A DNA stretch of 64,000 nucleotides. Source: Streptomyces venezuelae. GTDB lineage: Bacteria; Actinomycetota; Actinomycetes; Streptomycetales; Streptomycetaceae. The notes below the pieces were generated by a model. The model was not told the DNA's origin and searched no databases. It saw nothing but the letters and a program-made list of their open reading frames with translations. Below, piece by piece: positions 16,461 through 53,400 of the stretch. The stretch is from assembly GCF_008642315.1 (NCBI RefSeq), contig NZ_CP029192.1, positions 744,001-808,000 of the forward strand. Direction: 5' to 3'. Numbering within the stretch: position 1 is the stretch's first letter; every line of letters begins with the position of its first letter. A program made the position numbers and the translations under genes.

Positions 16461-17666
16461 TCACCAGGTGACGGGCAGCCGTTCCACCCCGTAGGCGGTC
16501 GACCGGACGCGGAATGCCACGTCCTGTACGGGCACCGCGAGCCGCAGGCCGGGAAAGCGCCGCAGCAGCGCCGTGTACGCGATGCGCAGTTCCATCCGGG
16601 CGAGGGCGGCGCCGATGCAGTGGTGGATGCCGTGCCCGAACGCGACGTGCGGCACGGGATCCCTGGCCAGGTCGAGCCGGTCGGGCTCGGCGGTCAGGTG
16701 CGGGTCGCGGTTGGCCAGCGGGATCGAGCAGACGACGGTGTCGCCCGCTCTGATCAGCCGCCCGCCGAGGGTGGTGTCCTCGACGGCGGTGCGGGGCGTG
16801 GGGGCGTGGGGCACCGACAGGTAGCGGAGCAGTTCCTCGACGGCGCGGTCCAGGGCGGCGGGATCGTCGCGCACCAGGGCGAGTTGGTCCGGGTTCTCCA
16901 GGAGGGCGAGCGCTCCGAGGCCGAGCATGCCGGAGATGTTGTCGAGGCCTGCGAGCATCAGCAGGACGCAGATGCCCCGCAGCTCCTTGTCGGTGAACTC
17001 GCTTCCGTGGTCGCGCACCAGCATGCCGAGGAAGCCGTCGTCGGGGTTCTTGCGCTGCCGTGCCACCAGGGCGGCGAGGTAGCGGGTGAAGGCGGAGCCG
17101 GCGGCCGTGCGCTCCTGGCGGCCGCGTCCCGTGGCGAGGTGGGCGTGGCAGCGGCGCAGGAAGTCGTCGCGGTCGTCGCGGGGCACGCCGATGAGTTCGC
17201 ACAGCACAGGCCCCGGGATCGCCGAGGCGAAGAGCTCCGCCAGGTCGGCGGGGTGCCCGGCCCGTTCCACGGCGTCGAGGCGTTCGGCGACGATGGCCTC
17301 GATGCGCGGCTGGAGTCTGCGCATCCGCCGTACCGTGAACTCCGGCGTGAGCATCTTGCGCAGCCGGGTGTGCTCGGGCGGGTCGTAGTCCATCAGGAGC
17401 CCGACGCCTTCGTCGGGCCGTTCCCCGTCGTCCTCGGCCGCTCGGCGCGAGCCGAAGCGGCGGCGGGTGGAGAACCTGGTGTGGTCGCCGAGGACCCGGC
17501 GCACTTCCTCGTGCCCCGTGACCAGCCACAGGGGCTCACCGCCCGCCCCGGGCGCCAGGCTGACACGGGTGACGGGCCCGTCGGCGGCGAGGCGCCGCAG
17601 GTCGTCGGCAGGGTCGAAGTGGGTGCGGCGGGTGTGCAGCGGTACCGGTGCGCTCTCGTGCGGCAT
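16461..17666 (-). CDS. OxyB-like cross-linking cytochrome P450
   Basis: 401 aa. The haem-thiolate motif is FGHGIHHCIGAALARMELR; the K-helix is EELLRYLS. The opening PLHTRRTHFDPADDL, the I-helix LAGLDNISGMLGLG and the stretch SVPHAPTPRTAVED closely recall OxyB, the P450 that makes the first aryl-ether link in glycopeptide antibiotics on the carrier-bound peptide. Asn replaces the usual I-helix Thr, as I recall for OxyB. I chose ATG 17666, which has AAGGGG five bases upstream; a duplicated start at 17690 adds eight residues. The gene starts just after the stop of the preceding P450 gene. Its expected substrate is the peptide on module 9, docked through the X-domain. Confidence 0.88.
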   Translation of the reverse strand: MPHESAPVPLHTRRTHFDPADDLRRLAADGPVTRVSLAPGAGGEPLWLVTGHEEVRRVLGDHTRFSTRRRFGSRRAAEDDGERPDEGVGLLMDYDPPEHTRLRKMLTPEFTVRRMRRLQPRIEAIVAERLDAVERAGHPADLAELFASAIPGPVLCELIGVPRDDRDDFLRRCHAHLATGRGRQERTAAGSAFTRYLAALVARQRKNPDDGFLGMLVRDHGSEFTDKELRGICVLLMLAGLDNISGMLGLGALALLENPDQLALVRDDPAALDRAVEELLRYLSVPHAPTPRTAVEDTTLGGRLIRAGDTVVCSIPLANRDPHLTAEPDRLDLARDPVPHVAFGHGIHHCIGAALARMELRIAYTALLRRFPGLRLAVPVQDVAFRVRSTAYGVERLPVTW

Positions 17667-17701
17667 GTCGCCCCTTACCTCGTGCGGCATGTCGCCCTTA
17701 C
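17655..17701. repeat. tandem duplication of RBS and start codon of the OxyB-like gene
   Basis: A 24-bp unit (17655-17678) is repeated as a 23-bp copy (17679-17701). On the coding strand each copy holds an AAGGG-type ribosome-binding site, a short spacer, and ATG-CCG-CAC-GAG. The two ATGs (17690 and 17666) are in frame, so either or both can start translation. The distal copy overlaps the TAA stop of the upstream P450 gene. Confidence 0.85.
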
Positions 17702-18813
17702 CAGGCCACCGGCAGCGTCTCCACGGCCTTCGACGTGAAGCGGAGTTCGTCGCGCGGCGCGGCGAGCCGCACCCCGGGGAACCTGCGGAGCAGTTCCGCG
17801 ATCGCGATGCGCAGTTCCATCCTGGTCAGCGGCGCGCCGAGGCAGTAGTGGATGCCGTGTCCGAACGCCATGTGACGGCTGTTGTCCCGGGTGATGTCGA
17901 TGGGTTCCGTCGGTTCCCCCGGCGAGTGGGTGTTGTTGGCGCCGAGCAGGGAGCAGGCCACGGGCTCCCCCGCCTTGACCGTCCTGCCCGCGAGGGTGAC
18001 GTCCTCCAGGGCGGTGCGCGGCGAGGCGTGCGAGATGATCGAGACGCTCCGGATCAGCTCCTCCACCGCGTGGTCGATGAGGTCCGGGCGCTCCTTGAGC
18101 AGGGCGAGCTGGTCCGGGTGTTCCAGGAGGGCGAGGATGCCGAGACCCAGTGTGCCGCCCACGTTCTGGATGAAGGAGGCGAGGAGGGTCGCGGCGGTTC
18201 CGGTCAGTTCGGCGGGGGTGAGGTCGTCGCCGTGGCGCTGGATGAGTCGGCCGAGCAAGTCCTCACCGGGGTCGCGGCGCTTTCGTGCCGTGAACTTGCT
18301 GAGGTAGACGAGGTAGGAGTTGCCCGCCGCGTCCCGCTGGTCCCTGTCGGGGTTGTCGATGCGGTTGGTGTCGAGGTGGCGGGCGAGTTCGGCCTGGTCG
18401 TCGCGGGGTATGCCGAGCAGCGCGCACCCGATGAGGCTGGTGGTGGGCCAGACGAAGTGCGGTACGAGGTCGATGGGCTGGGCGGCGCCCTCCATGGCGT
18501 CGAGGCGCTCGGTCACGATGCCTTCGACGAGGGGTTCGAGGACGCGCACCCGGCGGAGCGTGAACTCGCCGGTGAGCATCTTCCGCAGGCGGGTGTGCTC
18601 GGGCGGGTCGTAGTGCAGCAGGTTGCCGGGCTGCACGAGGCGCCGGGAGTCCTCGATGTTGTCGGCGGGCGGCAGTGTGGTGAAGCGGTCCGAGTCGCCG
18701 AGGATCGCCCGCACCTCGTCGTATCCGGTGGCGAGCCATGCGCGGTCCAGTGTCCCGGGAGGGGTGGTCTCGACGAGCGGCGACTGCTCGGTTTCGTCCA
18801 GTGGCTTGGGCAT
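17698..18813 (-). CDS. Oxy-type cytochrome P450 with atypical I-helix
   Basis: 371 aa. The haem ligand motif is FGHGIHYCLGAPLTRMELR; the K-helix is EELIRSVS. It belongs with the two neighbouring P450s (shared HYDPPEHTRLRKMLTGEFTLRRVR, LGLGILALLEHPDQLALL). Its N-terminus is about 25 residues shorter than theirs, lacking the HTRR-type opening. The I-helix reads LLASFIQNVGGTLG: both the conserved acid and the Thr of the usual (A/G)GxDT are replaced (Gln, Asn). It is presumably a cross-linking enzyme acting on the NRPS-bound peptide; which bond it makes is not deducible. ATG 18813 is preceded by GAAAGGA. Confidence 0.8.
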   Translation of the reverse strand: MPKPLDETEQSPLVETTPPGTLDRAWLATGYDEVRAILGDSDRFTTLPPADNIEDSRRLVQPGNLLHYDPPEHTRLRKMLTGEFTLRRVRVLEPLVEGIVTERLDAMEGAAQPIDLVPHFVWPTTSLIGCALLGIPRDDQAELARHLDTNRIDNPDRDQRDAAGNSYLVYLSKFTARKRRDPGEDLLGRLIQRHGDDLTPAELTGTAATLLASFIQNVGGTLGLGILALLEHPDQLALLKERPDLIDHAVEELIRSVSIISHASPRTALEDVTLAGRTVKAGEPVACSLLGANNTHSPGEPTEPIDITRDNSRHMAFGHGIHYCLGAPLTRMELRIAIAELLRRFPGVRLAAPRDELRFTSKAVETLPVAW

Positions 18814-18892
18814 TTCTCGGAATCCTTTCGCCCTTTCTCACGAGTTTGAATTCGGCTCCGCGCACCCGTCAAGGATGTCCAGGAAGCCGCAC

Positions 18893-20113
18893 TCACCACC
18901 GCACGAGGAGTTCGTCGACGCCGTAATTGGGCGTCCAGGTGCGGAAGCGGATTTCTTCGGCGGGCACCGCGAGGGTCAGTTCGGGGAACCGGCGCAGGAG
19001 CGCCGGAATCGCGATGCGGAGTTCCACGCGGGCAAGGACCGCGCCGATGCAGTGGTGGACGCCGTGGCCGAACGCCAGATGCCCGGAGTTGTCGCGGGTG
19101 ATGTCGAGCGTGCCCTGCGGTACGCCGTTCGACGGGGCGCCGCCCGCCGGGTCGCGGCTCACCGCGAGCAGCGAGCAGATCACGGACTCGCCCGCCCTGA
19201 TCAGCTGCCCGCCGACGGTCACGTCCTCCAGGGCGGTGCGGGGTGTGGCGTTCTGCACCGACGAGACGTACCGGATGAGTTCCTCCACCGCGGAGTCGAG
19301 CAGGTCGGGCCGGTCCTGGAACAGGGCGAGCTGGTCGGGGTGTTCGAGGAGGGCGAGCGGTCCGAGGCCGAGCATGCCGCCGATGTCCTCCAGGCCCGAG
19401 CCCATGATGGCGGCGGACATGCCGGCCAGCTCCTCGTCGGTCAGGTCGTCGCCGTGCCGCCGGATGAGCATGCCGAGCAGGTCGTCTCCGGGGTCGCGGC
19501 GCTTCTGCCGCACCAGCCTGTTCATGTACGTCATGTACGCGTTCACCGCGGCCCGTTGGCGTTCGCGTTCCTCACGGCTGGTGTGCCGGCCGAAGCCGGT
19601 GCCGGTCCTGCTGATGTTGAGGTTTCGGGCGATCTCGGCCGCGTCGTCACGGGGCACTCCGAGGAGCGCGCAGCCGACCAGGCCGGGGATGGGCCAGGCG
19701 AAGTGCCGGACGAGGTCGGCGGGCCTGCCCGCCCCTTCCAGCGCGTCGAGGCAGTGCTCGACGATCTCCTCGATGAAGGGCTCCAGCCTGCGGATGCGCC
19801 GCATCGTGAACTCGGGGGTGAGCATCCTGCGCAGCCGCGTGTGCTCGGGCGGGTCGTACTGGCGCAGGTTGCCGACCTCGATCTGGCGCTTGCCGCCGGT
19901 CCTGCCGTCGTCGGCCGGCAGCATGCTGAACCGGTCGTCGCCGAGGACGGCCCGCACCTCGTCGTATCCGGTCGCGAGCCAGTGACGGCTCGGGGCGCGC
20001 CCGCCGGTGTCCAGTTCCACGAGCGGGGTGTGCGCGCCGAGTTCGACGAGTTCCGGCACGGGTTCGATGCCGTTCCTGCGGGTGTGCGCGGACGTGCTCA
20101 CTGCCTTCGACAT
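18893..20113 (-). CDS. Oxy-type cytochrome P450
   Basis: 406 aa. The haem ligand motif is FGHGVHHCIGAVLARVELR; the K-helix is EELIRYVS; the PPEHTRLRRMLTPEFTMRRIRRLEP segment is typical of the Oxy group. The I-helix reads GSGLEDIGGMLGLG, with Asp in place of the usual Thr. It is first of three P450 genes after the last NRPS and probably forms one of the aryl cross-links while the peptide is held on the X-domain module. ATG 20113 was chosen over an in-frame GTG at 20137 because a GAAAGGG site lies just upstream and the conserved HTRR opening begins shortly after. Confidence 0.82.
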   Translation of the reverse strand: MSKAVSTSAHTRRNGIEPVPELVELGAHTPLVELDTGGRAPSRHWLATGYDEVRAVLGDDRFSMLPADDGRTGGKRQIEVGNLRQYDPPEHTRLRRMLTPEFTMRRIRRLEPFIEEIVEHCLDALEGAGRPADLVRHFAWPIPGLVGCALLGVPRDDAAEIARNLNISRTGTGFGRHTSREERERQRAAVNAYMTYMNRLVRQKRRDPGDDLLGMLIRRHGDDLTDEELAGMSAAIMGSGLEDIGGMLGLGPLALLEHPDQLALFQDRPDLLDSAVEELIRYVSSVQNATPRTALEDVTVGGQLIRAGESVICSLLAVSRDPAGGAPSNGVPQGTLDITRDNSGHLAFGHGVHHCIGAVLARVELRIAIPALLRRFPELTLAVPAEEIRFRTWTPNYGVDELLVRW

Positions 20114-20139
20114 TCCGGGGCCCTTTCGCCCTTTCACTC

Positions 20140-20171
20140 TTCGGCTCGTTCGTTCTTCGGCTCTTTCGTTC
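20140..20171. repeat. two tandem 16-bp repeats in NRPS4-P450 spacer
   Basis: TTCGGCTCGTTCGTTC (20140-20155) is followed directly by TTCGGCTCTTTCGTTC (20156-20171), one mismatch. They lie in the 117-bp gap between the last NRPS gene and the first P450 gene and give a purine-rich leader on the transcript. Confidence 0.8.
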
Positions 20172-20230
20172 TTTCTTTCTCCGCGTGGCGGTGACAGCGC
20201 CGCCCTGCCGTGCCGGGAATTCCGTTTCCG

Positions 20231-31495
<11,265 letters not shown>

Positions 31496-31547
31496 CGCTC
31501 TGTCTCCTCACAGCGCCCGGGCCTGTCGGCCACGGCTTCTATGGCAT

Positions 31548-45686
<14,139 letters not shown>

Positions 45687-45803
45687 CGTCTCTGTCTCCT
45701 CACAGCGGCAACGGCGAGATGTGCGCGAGCGGGGTGGAAAGAAGAGGGAAAAGGAAGAAGGAAGGGGGCACGGAGGCGGCGGGTGACGAGTGCGTCGGGA
45801 GGG

Positions 45804-48800
45804 TCAGGAGCCCTCGGCCTGGCCCGGCGGTCCTTCGAATTCGTCGACTTCGTCCTGCGCCAGATCGAGAAGAGGGAAATCGGAGGGCGTGTGACCGCCC
45901 GAGGCGGGCGCGTCGGTGTGCGCGGCCAGGCCGCACAGGAGCTCCACCCAGGTTCGGCCGAGCTCTTCGGCCTCGTCGTCCGTCACGAGGTGCGCGGGCC
46001 GGCCGAGAGTGACGGTGAGTTCCGGCCGTCCTCCTCCCGGGGCGTCCTGGACCATCGCGCCCGCGGCCAGAAGGTGGCACAGGGGTGTGTCGGGGTCTGC
46101 CGAGCCTCCGATGGCCGTCTCGCCCTGCAACTGCCAGGCACCGCCTGCGGAGGATGCACTGACGTCGGATGCGGACCCGTCCGTATGGCGGGCGAACCGG
46201 CCCATGTAGTTGAAGCCGATCTCGGGGGCGGGACGGGCACGGAGGACGGGTGCGGTCTCCGGGTTGAGGTGGCGGAGCAACTCGTAGCCGAGCCCGTCAC
46301 CGCCAGGGACCGCGCGCAGCTGCTCCTTGACCGCCTTCAGCAGCGCACCCGCCGCAGGGCCGCCCGCGCGGGCCTCGACGAGGTCGATGCCCGAGGCGTC
46401 CAGGCGGACCGGGTGGGTGGCGGCGAACCAGCCGACCGTACGGGACAGATCCATGCCGCTGTCGCCGAGCGGCTCACGGCCGTGGCCCTCCACGTCGATC
46501 AGGAGGCCGGCGGCCGCCTCCGGCCGCCAGTGCGCGACCGCACCGGCCAGGGCGGCCAGCAGGACGTCTTCGACACCGCAGTGGAAGGCGGTCGGTGTCC
46601 TGCCGAGCAACGTCTCCGTCTCCTTCGGCGGCACCACCCAGGACTGCTGCCGCAAGGTGCCCACCGTGTCGATGCGCGAGTCCAACCCCCGCCGCGCGAG
46701 CGGGACTCGGGCCCCGGCCTCACCGAGCAGGCCCAGCCAGCCGTCGAGTTCCGCGACCCGCCCCTCATCGACAGCCTCCGCCGCCAACGACTCCGCCCAG
46801 CGCCGGAACGACGTACCCACCGGATCCAACTCCGGCACCCGCCCCCCGGCCACCGCCTCGCACGCCGCCCGCAGATCCGGCACCAGCACCCGCCACGACA
46901 CACCGTCCACCACCAAGTGATGGACTACGAGAACTAGTTGACCGGGCCTGTCGTGTCCCGCGTCCACCCACACCGCCCGCACCATCGCGCCGGACACCGG
47001 ATCCAGCCGCGCCGCCGCGTCCCGCGCGGCTCCGGCCGCCAGCCTCCGCACCGCGGCGGGCCCGGCCCCCACCGCATCCACGCGCGTCACCGACGAGGCC
47101 GCGTCGACCGACCCTCGCTCCCCCACCACGAACCGCGCCTCACCGGGAACGGTGCGGGCCCTCAACATGTCGTGCGTGTCCAGCACGGCCGCCAGACCCG
47201 CCACCAGAACATCCAGCCCGAGACCGCCCGGCACACCGAGAACCACCCACTGCGCGAACCCCGGCCGCGCCGCCCGCTCCCCTGACGCCCGCATGACCGG
47301 CGTCCACGGCACGTCGCCCACGCCGACGTCGACCTCCGGACGCGCCGCCTCGGGCACCTGCACGACGGCCGCCAGACCTTCCGGCGTCTTCTCCTCGAAC
47401 ACCTGCCGGGGCGTGATCACGAGCCCCGCGCGGCGCGCCCGCGAAGCCAGCTGCATCGAGCTGATCGAATCCCCGCCCAGCTCGAAGAACCCGTCCCCGA
47501 CGCCGACCCGCTCCAACCCCAACACCTCGGCGAACAGCCCGCACAGCACGCGCTCGGTCTCCGTACGCGGCTCACGCCCCGTAACCCGCCCGGCGAAGTC
47601 CGGCGCGGGAAGCGCGCACCGGTCCACCTTCCCGTTCACCGTCAACGGCAACGCATCCAGCACCACCACCGCCGCCGGAACCATGTACTCCGGCAACCGC
47701 CCCGCCACATACACGCGCAACGCCCCGGCATCCACCTCACGCCCGCCGTCCGGCACCACATACCCGACCAGCCGCTTCTCACCGCCCGACACGTCCTGCC
47801 GAGCCACCACAACCACCTGACCGACCGCCTCATGCCCGGCCAGCACCGCCTCGACCTCACCCAGCTCCACCCGGAACCCGCGCACCTTCACCTGCTCATC
47901 CGCACGCCCCACGAACGACAACTGCCCGTCGTCCGTCCAACGGGCCAGATCCCCGGTCCGGTACATCCGCTCCCCGCCGCCGCCCCCGTCCCTGCCCTCG
48001 GCGAACGGGCACGCCACGAAACGCTCGGCCGTCAGATCCGACCGCCCCACATACCCACGGGCCACCCCGGGCCCGGCCACATACAGCTCCCCCGTCGCCC
48101 CGACCGGAACCGGGTGCAGGAAGCCGTCCAGGACGTAGGTCCGCACGTTGTCCAGCGGGCGGCCGATGGGCGGCGGCTCATCGGTGGACCCGGTCGTGGC
48201 GTCCACCGGTCCCGCGGTGGCCATCACGGTGGCTTCGGTCGGGCCGTAGGTGTTCCACAGTCGCGCCTGTGGCGTCCACCGGCTCGCGAGGTCGGCGGTG
48301 AGCAGCTCGGCGCCGAGGACCCAGTTGCGTACGCCCGGCACCGAGGCCGGATCCAGCACGCCCAGCAGGGAAGGCACCACGCTGGCCGTCGTCACCCCCG
48401 CCGACTCGATCATCGCTGCCAGCGCGGAGGGCTCGGCCCGCTCAGCGGCGGAAGCGATCGCCAACGTGCCGCCACCGGACAACGTCACCGCCACGTCCAG
48501 CACCGCCGCATCGAAACTGAACGACGCGAACTGCAACACCGAGACACCCTCGCCCACACCCAACACCGGACCCATCGCCGCCACCAGATTCGCCACGCCC
48601 CCATGCGCAACAGCCACACCCTTAGGGCGACCCGTCGAACCCGACGTATAGATCACATACGCAAGCTGGTCTCGGGTCGGCCGCCGACCGGGGGTGGACG
48701 GCGACTCGGCCTCCAGCGCCCCTGCGACGTCCGCGTCGTCCAGCAGCACCACGTGCGCCCCGCCCACAGGCACCGCCGCGAGGGAGTCCGCGACGCCCAG

Positions 48801-50498
48801 GACCACGGACGCACCGCTGTCGGCAAGCACGTAACCGAGGCGGTCCGGCGGATACTCCGGGTCCAGCGGGACAAACGCACCGCCCGCCTTCCACACCGCC
48901 AGCTCCGCAACGACCATGACGACACCCCGAGGCAGGCACAACCCCACCCGTAACTCGGGACCGATCCCCAGTGCCACCAGATACCGAGCCAGCCGATTCG
49001 CCCGCACCTCCAACTCCCCGTACGACAAAGCCTCCCCACCACACCGCACCGCCACCGCATCAGGCGCGTTCCGCGCATGGGCCGTGAACAGCTCAGGGAC
49101 GAGGGTGTCCGGGTGGGACACAGCGGTGGTGTTCCACTCCCGGACGACGCGTTCGCGTTCCGGTGCGTCCAGGATGTCGACGCGGGCCGTCGGGGTCGTC
49201 GGGTCGGCCGCGATCTGTCGGAGGACACGGATGAGGCGCCGCCCCAGTTCGGCGGCCTTCTCCTGGGGGATGAGGTCCGGCCGGGACGTGACGTGCACGT
49301 GGAGGTGGCGGTCGGTGGCGAGGATGCCGAGGGTCACCGGGTAGTTGGTCGCCTGGTGGCCCGCCGACGCGGTGAAGACGGGCAGGTCGGCGGGGGTCGG
49401 GCGGACGGGCGGCGTGGGGTAGTTCTCGTAGACCACGAGGGTGTCGAAGACCGATCCGGGGCCCGCGAGCTTCTGGATCTCGGCGAGACCCAGGTGCTGG
49501 TGGGCGATGAGGGCGGAGCTGCGCTCCTGGAGGCCGGTCAGCAGCTCGGTCATGGGCTGCGCGCCGTCGAGACGTACGCGGACCGGGAGCGTGTTGATCA
49601 GCAGGCCGACCATCGACTCCACGCCCGGCAGTTCGGCGGGGCGGCCCGCGACAGTGGCACCGAAGACGACGTCCGTGCGCCCGGTGAGGCGGGCGAGGAC
49701 CAGCGCCCACGCGCCCTGCACCAGCGTGTTCACGGTGAGACCGTGGGCGCGGCCCGTCTCCGTCAGGGCCCGTGTGTCCTCCTCGGACAGGCGCAGGGGT
49801 GTCTCTTCCGGCAGGACGAGCGCGCCGCTCGGGTCGGCCGGTGCCACGAGCGTCGGCTCGTCGGTTCCGGCCAGCTCCGCCCGCCATGCCGCGCGCGCGG
49901 CCTCCTTGTCCTGGCGTCCCAGCCACGCCAGGTATGCACCGTAGGAGGCCGCGCGCTTCAGTACGGACGGGCCGCCGCCCGCCTCGTACACCTGTGAGAG
50001 CTCGTTCAGGAGGACCGGCATCGACCAGCCGTCCATCAGGAGGTGGTGGGAGGTCACGACGAGGCGGTGGCGGTCCGTGCCGAGTCGGAGCAGGAGGAGG
50101 CGGAGCAGTGGGGGGACGGTCAGGTCCAGGCGCTGGTCGCGTTCCTGTGCGGCCAGTTTGCCGGCCTGGTCGGCCAGGTCCTGCGGCTCGGTGAGGTCCG
50201 AGAGGTCGACCTCACGCCAGGGCAGCGGCACGTTGCGGGTGATGAGCTGTACCGCCTCGCCGGACTTCCTGCGGTGGAAACTGGCCCGCAGCGCCGCGTG
50301 CCGGTCGAGCAGCGTCTCCCAGGAGGCGCGCAGCCGGTCCGGGTCCAGGGGGCCCGTCACCTCCAGGAGGAACTGGACGGCGTAGACGTCGGGGCCCCGG
50401 TCGTCGAAGTCCGCGTGGAACAGCAGCCCTTCCTGCAGTGGCGACAGGGGCCACACTTCGGCCAGGGCCGAGCCGTGGGCGGCGGTTGAAGACTTCAC
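45804..50498 (-). CDS. NRPS2: module 4 (C-A-T-E)
   Basis: 1564 aa single module. C4 is D-Cl type ([22 protein letters not shown] ~150), matching the E domain at the end of NRPS1. A4 has the code DALSVGTVM (core FDAAVLD ~660), for which I recall no assigned substrate. The carrier has GGDSI (Ser ~1010) and the E domain has HHLVVDG (~1193) and GFNYMGRF, so residue 4 should be D. The GTG start at 50498 overlaps the NRPS1 stop (GTGA). A 117-bp gap with a pyrimidine-rich coding strand separates it from NRPS3. The A core is nearly identical to A2. Confidence 0.94.
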   Translation of the reverse strand: MKSSTAAHGSALAEVWPLSPLQEGLLFHADFDDRGPDVYAVQFLLEVTGPLDPDRLRASWETLLDRHAALRASFHRRKSGEAVQLITRNVPLPWREVDLSDLTEPQDLADQAGKLAAQERDQRLDLTVPPLLRLLLLRLGTDRHRLVVTSHHLLMDGWSMPVLLNELSQVYEAGGGPSVLKRAASYGAYLAWLGRQDKEAARAAWRAELAGTDEPTLVAPADPSGALVLPEETPLRLSEEDTRALTETGRAHGLTVNTLVQGAWALVLARLTGRTDVVFGATVAGRPAELPGVESMVGLLINTLPVRVRLDGAQPMTELLTGLQERSSALIAHQHLGLAEIQKLAGPGSVFDTLVVYENYPTPPVRPTPADLPVFTASAGHQATNYPVTLGILATDRHLHVHVTSRPDLIPQEKAAELGRRLIRVLRQIAADPTTPTARVDILDAPERERVVREWNTTAVSHPDTLVPELFTAHARNAPDAVAVRCGGEALSYGELEVRANRLARYLVALGIGPELRVGLCLPRGVVMVVAELAVWKAGGAFVPLDPEYPPDRLGYVLADSGASVVLGVADSLAAVPVGGAHVVLLDDADVAGALEAESPSTPGRRPTRDQLAYVIYTSGSTGRPKGVAVAHGGVANLVAAMGPVLGVGEGVSVLQFASFSFDAAVLDVAVTLSGGGTLAIASAAERAEPSALAAMIESAGVTTASVVPSLLGVLDPASVPGVRNWVLGAELLTADLASRWTPQARLWNTYGPTEATVMATAGPVDATTGSTDEPPPIGRPLDNVRTYVLDGFLHPVPVGATGELYVAGPGVARGYVGRSDLTAERFVACPFAEGRDGGGGGERMYRTGDLARWTDDGQLSFVGRADEQVKVRGFRVELGEVEAVLAGHEAVGQVVVVARQDVSGGEKRLVGYVVPDGGREVDAGALRVYVAGRLPEYMVPAAVVVLDALPLTVNGKVDRCALPAPDFAGRVTGREPRTETERVLCGLFAEVLGLERVGVGDGFFELGGDSISSMQLASRARRAGLVITPRQVFEEKTPEGLAAVVQVPEAARPEVDVGVGDVPWTPVMRASGERAARPGFAQWVVLGVPGGLGLDVLVAGLAAVLDTHDMLRARTVPGEARFVVGERGSVDAASSVTRVDAVGAGPAAVRRLAAGAARDAAARLDPVSGAMVRAVWVDAGHDRPGQLVLVVHHLVVDGVSWRVLVPDLRAACEAVAGGRVPELDPVGTSFRRWAESLAAEAVDEGRVAELDGWLGLLGEAGARVPLARRGLDSRIDTVGTLRQQSWVVPPKETETLLGRTPTAFHCGVEDVLLAALAGAVAHWRPEAAAGLLIDVEGHGREPLGDSGMDLSRTVGWFAATHPVRLDASGIDLVEARAGGPAAGALLKAVKEQLRAVPGGDGLGYELLRHLNPETAPVLRARPAPEIGFNYMGRFARHTDGSASDVSASSAGGAWQLQGETAIGGSADPDTPLCHLLAAGAMVQDAPGGGRPELTVTLGRPAHLVTDDEAEELGRTWVELLCGLAAHTDAPASGGHTPSDFPLLDLAQDEVDEFEGPPGQAEGS
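48206..49030 (-). repeat. near-identical A-domain core, A4 copy (partner A2 at 56206-57030)
   Basis: About 825 bp of A4 matches A2 of NRPS1 at an offset of exactly 8000 bp, with only scattered differences. Both have the code DALSVGTVM. A9 (about 24.5-25.4 kb) carries a related but more diverged version. Confidence 0.88.
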
Positions 50499-53400
50499 CG
50501 GGACAGGCCTCCCTCGAGCTTCGCTGCTATCGCTTGGAACTGGTCGACCTCGTCCTGCTCCAGGTCGAGGAGGTGGAAGTCGGACGGGGTGTGTCCGCCC
50601 GCGGCCGGGTCGTCGGTGTGGGCGGCGAGACCGGCGAGCAGCCGTACCCAGGTCCTGCCGATCCGCTCGACGTCGGCCTCGGCGAGGAGCCGTCGCGGCC
50701 GGCTGAGCGTGACGGTGAGTTCCGGGCCTTCCGGTGTGTCCCGGACGACCGCGATCCCCTCCAGTACGTGCGGGGCCGGTGTGTCCGAGCCGTCGGTGCC
50801 GCCGGCCCCGGCGGGTCCCGCGAGCTGCCAGGCACCGACCGCGGTTTCCGCCTCGGCCGCCGCGGCGAACCGGCCGAGGTAGTTGAAGCCGATCTCCGCC
50901 GCCGGTGCGGCCCGCAGAACCGGGGCCGTACGGGGGTTCAGATGGCGCAACAGGCCGTAGCCGAGTCCGTCGCCCGGGACCGCCCTCACCTGCTCCTTGA
51001 CGGCCTTCACCAACGTACCGGCAGCCCTGCCACCGGCCATAGCGTCGTCCAGGTCCGCGCCGGTCACGTCGAGACGCACCGGATGCGAGCTCGTGAACCA
51101 GCCCACGGTCCGCAGCAGGTCGGTCCCGTCCAGCGGCTCGCGCCCGTGCCCCTCGATGTCGAGCAGCAGCCCGGATGCGGTGCCGGGCCGCCAGTGCGTC
51201 ACCGCGCCCGCGAGGGTGGCGAGGAGCAGCTCGTGCACACCGCAGTGGAAGGCGGCCGGTGTCCGGCCGACCAGCGTCTCGACGTGCTCGGGCGGGACGG
51301 TCCACGAGCGGCGGCACAGGGTACGGGACGTGTCGACGGCCGGGTCCAACTGGCCGCCCCACATGGGCTGTTGCCGCTCTCCCAGCAAGGTCAGCCAGTC
51401 CGGCAGCTCCGCGAGCCGGGACTCGTCGGCCGCCTGCGCGGTCAGCAGTTCGGACCAGCGGCGGAAGGACGTGCCCACCGGGTCGAGCCGTGGTGTCCGG
51501 CCCGCGGCCGCCGCCTCGCACGCGGCGCGCAGGTCCGGGATCAGCACGCGCCAGGACACGCCATCCACCACGAGGTGGTGGGCGACGAGGACCACCCGGC
51601 CGGTGCGGTCCGGGCCCGCGTCCACCCATACCGCCCGCAGCATCGTTCCTGCCGCCGGGTCGAGCCCGCGGGCCGCTTCCCGTGCCGCCCGGCCTGCGAT
51701 CTCGTCCAGGGTCCGCGGGTCGGAGGCGAGCTCGTCCAAAGCCCCGGTGTCGGAGACGCGTCCGTCCAGGACCCCGGCCCCGGTCCCGGCGGTGGCCGCG
51801 TCGACGCGGGACACCGCCGCCCCTGCCTCGACCGAGCCGCGCTCGCCGACGATCAGCTTCGGTTCGCCGGGCACCGTGCGGGCCCGCAGCATGTCGTGGG
51901 TGTCCAGGAGCGCGGCGACACCGGCCGTGAGGACGTCGAGGCCGAGCCCCGCCGGTACGCCCAACGTCATCCATTGGGTGAAGTCCGGGCCCACGACCTT
52001 CTCCCCGAAGGCCCGCATCACCGGCGTCCACGGCACCTCGCCGATGCCGACGTCGTCCGCCGCGGTCTCGTGTCCGGCTAGCTCGGCCACCTCCGCGAGA
52101 CGTTCCGGCGTCTTCTCCTCGAAGACCTGCCGGGGCGTCACGACGAGACCCGCGCGGCGGGCCCGGGACACCAGCTGCATCGAGCTGATCGAGTCGCCGC
52201 CCAGCTCGAAGAAGCTGTCCTCGGCACCGACCCGGTCGAGCCCCAGCATGTCGGCGTACAGCGAGCAGAGGATCTCCTCGGTGGCGGTCCTCGGCTCCCG
52301 GCTCGTGACGCGGCCCGCGAAGTCGGGGGCGGGCAGCGCGGCCCGGTCGACCTTGCCGTTGGCGGTGCGGGGCAGGGCGTCCAGGACCACCACGGCCGTC
52401 GGCACCATGTACTCGGGGAGTACGCCGGTGACGTACTCGCGCACCGTCCGGCCGTCGACCGCTTCGCCGTCCGCGGCGACGTAGCCGACGAGGCGCCGCT
52501 CGCCCGGCCGGTCCTCCCTGATCGTCACGGCCGCGTGGTGCACCCCGGGGCAGCTCGCGAGGGCGGTCTCGATCTCGCCGGGCTCGATGCGGTGTCCCCG
52601 GATCTTGATCTGGTCGTCGGCGCGGCCGGCGAAGACGAGCTCACCCTCGTTGGTCCAGCGGACGACATCGCCGGTGCGGTACATCCGGCTGCCGGGACCG
52701 AACGGGTTCGCCACGAACCGCTGGGCGGACAGGCCCGCGCGGCCCAGGTAGCCGCGGGCGAGCCCGGCACCGGCGACGTAGAGCTCCCCCGCCACGCCCG
52801 CGGGCACGGGGCGCAGGGACGTGTCCAGGACGTACGCCTGGGTGTTGGAGACCGGGCGCCCGATCGGGGGCGGCCCTTCGCTGTCGCGGATCAGGGCGGT
52901 CGTCGAGATGATCGTCGACTCCGTGACCCCGTACTGGTTGTACATGGCGCGTCCGGTCGACCAGCGCCTGCGCACCTCCGCCGGCACGGCCTCGCCACCG
53001 GTGATGAGCAGGCCCAGGTCGGGCAGTTCTTCCGGTGGCATCTGCGAGAGGTAGGTCGGGGGGATCGCGGCGTGGGTGACGCGGCGGGTGCGCAGGAGAC
53101 GGGACAGTTCGTCGCCGGAGATGTCGAGGCGGGTGGGGGCGAGCACGAGACGGCCGCCCGCGCACAGGGTGGGCCAGATGTCCGCCAGGGAGACGTCGAA
53201 GCTCGGCGAGACGAGTTGCAGGACCCGGCTGTCGGGGTCGATGGCGTAGCGCCGCACGTTCTCCGCGATGAGGTTGCGCAGGCCTTCGTGCGAGACAGTG
53301 ACGCCTTTCGGGGTGCCGGTGGAACCCGAGGTGTAGATGACATACGCGGCATGCGACGGCAACAACACCCCCAACCGCTCCCCCTCCTCCAACGGACCCG

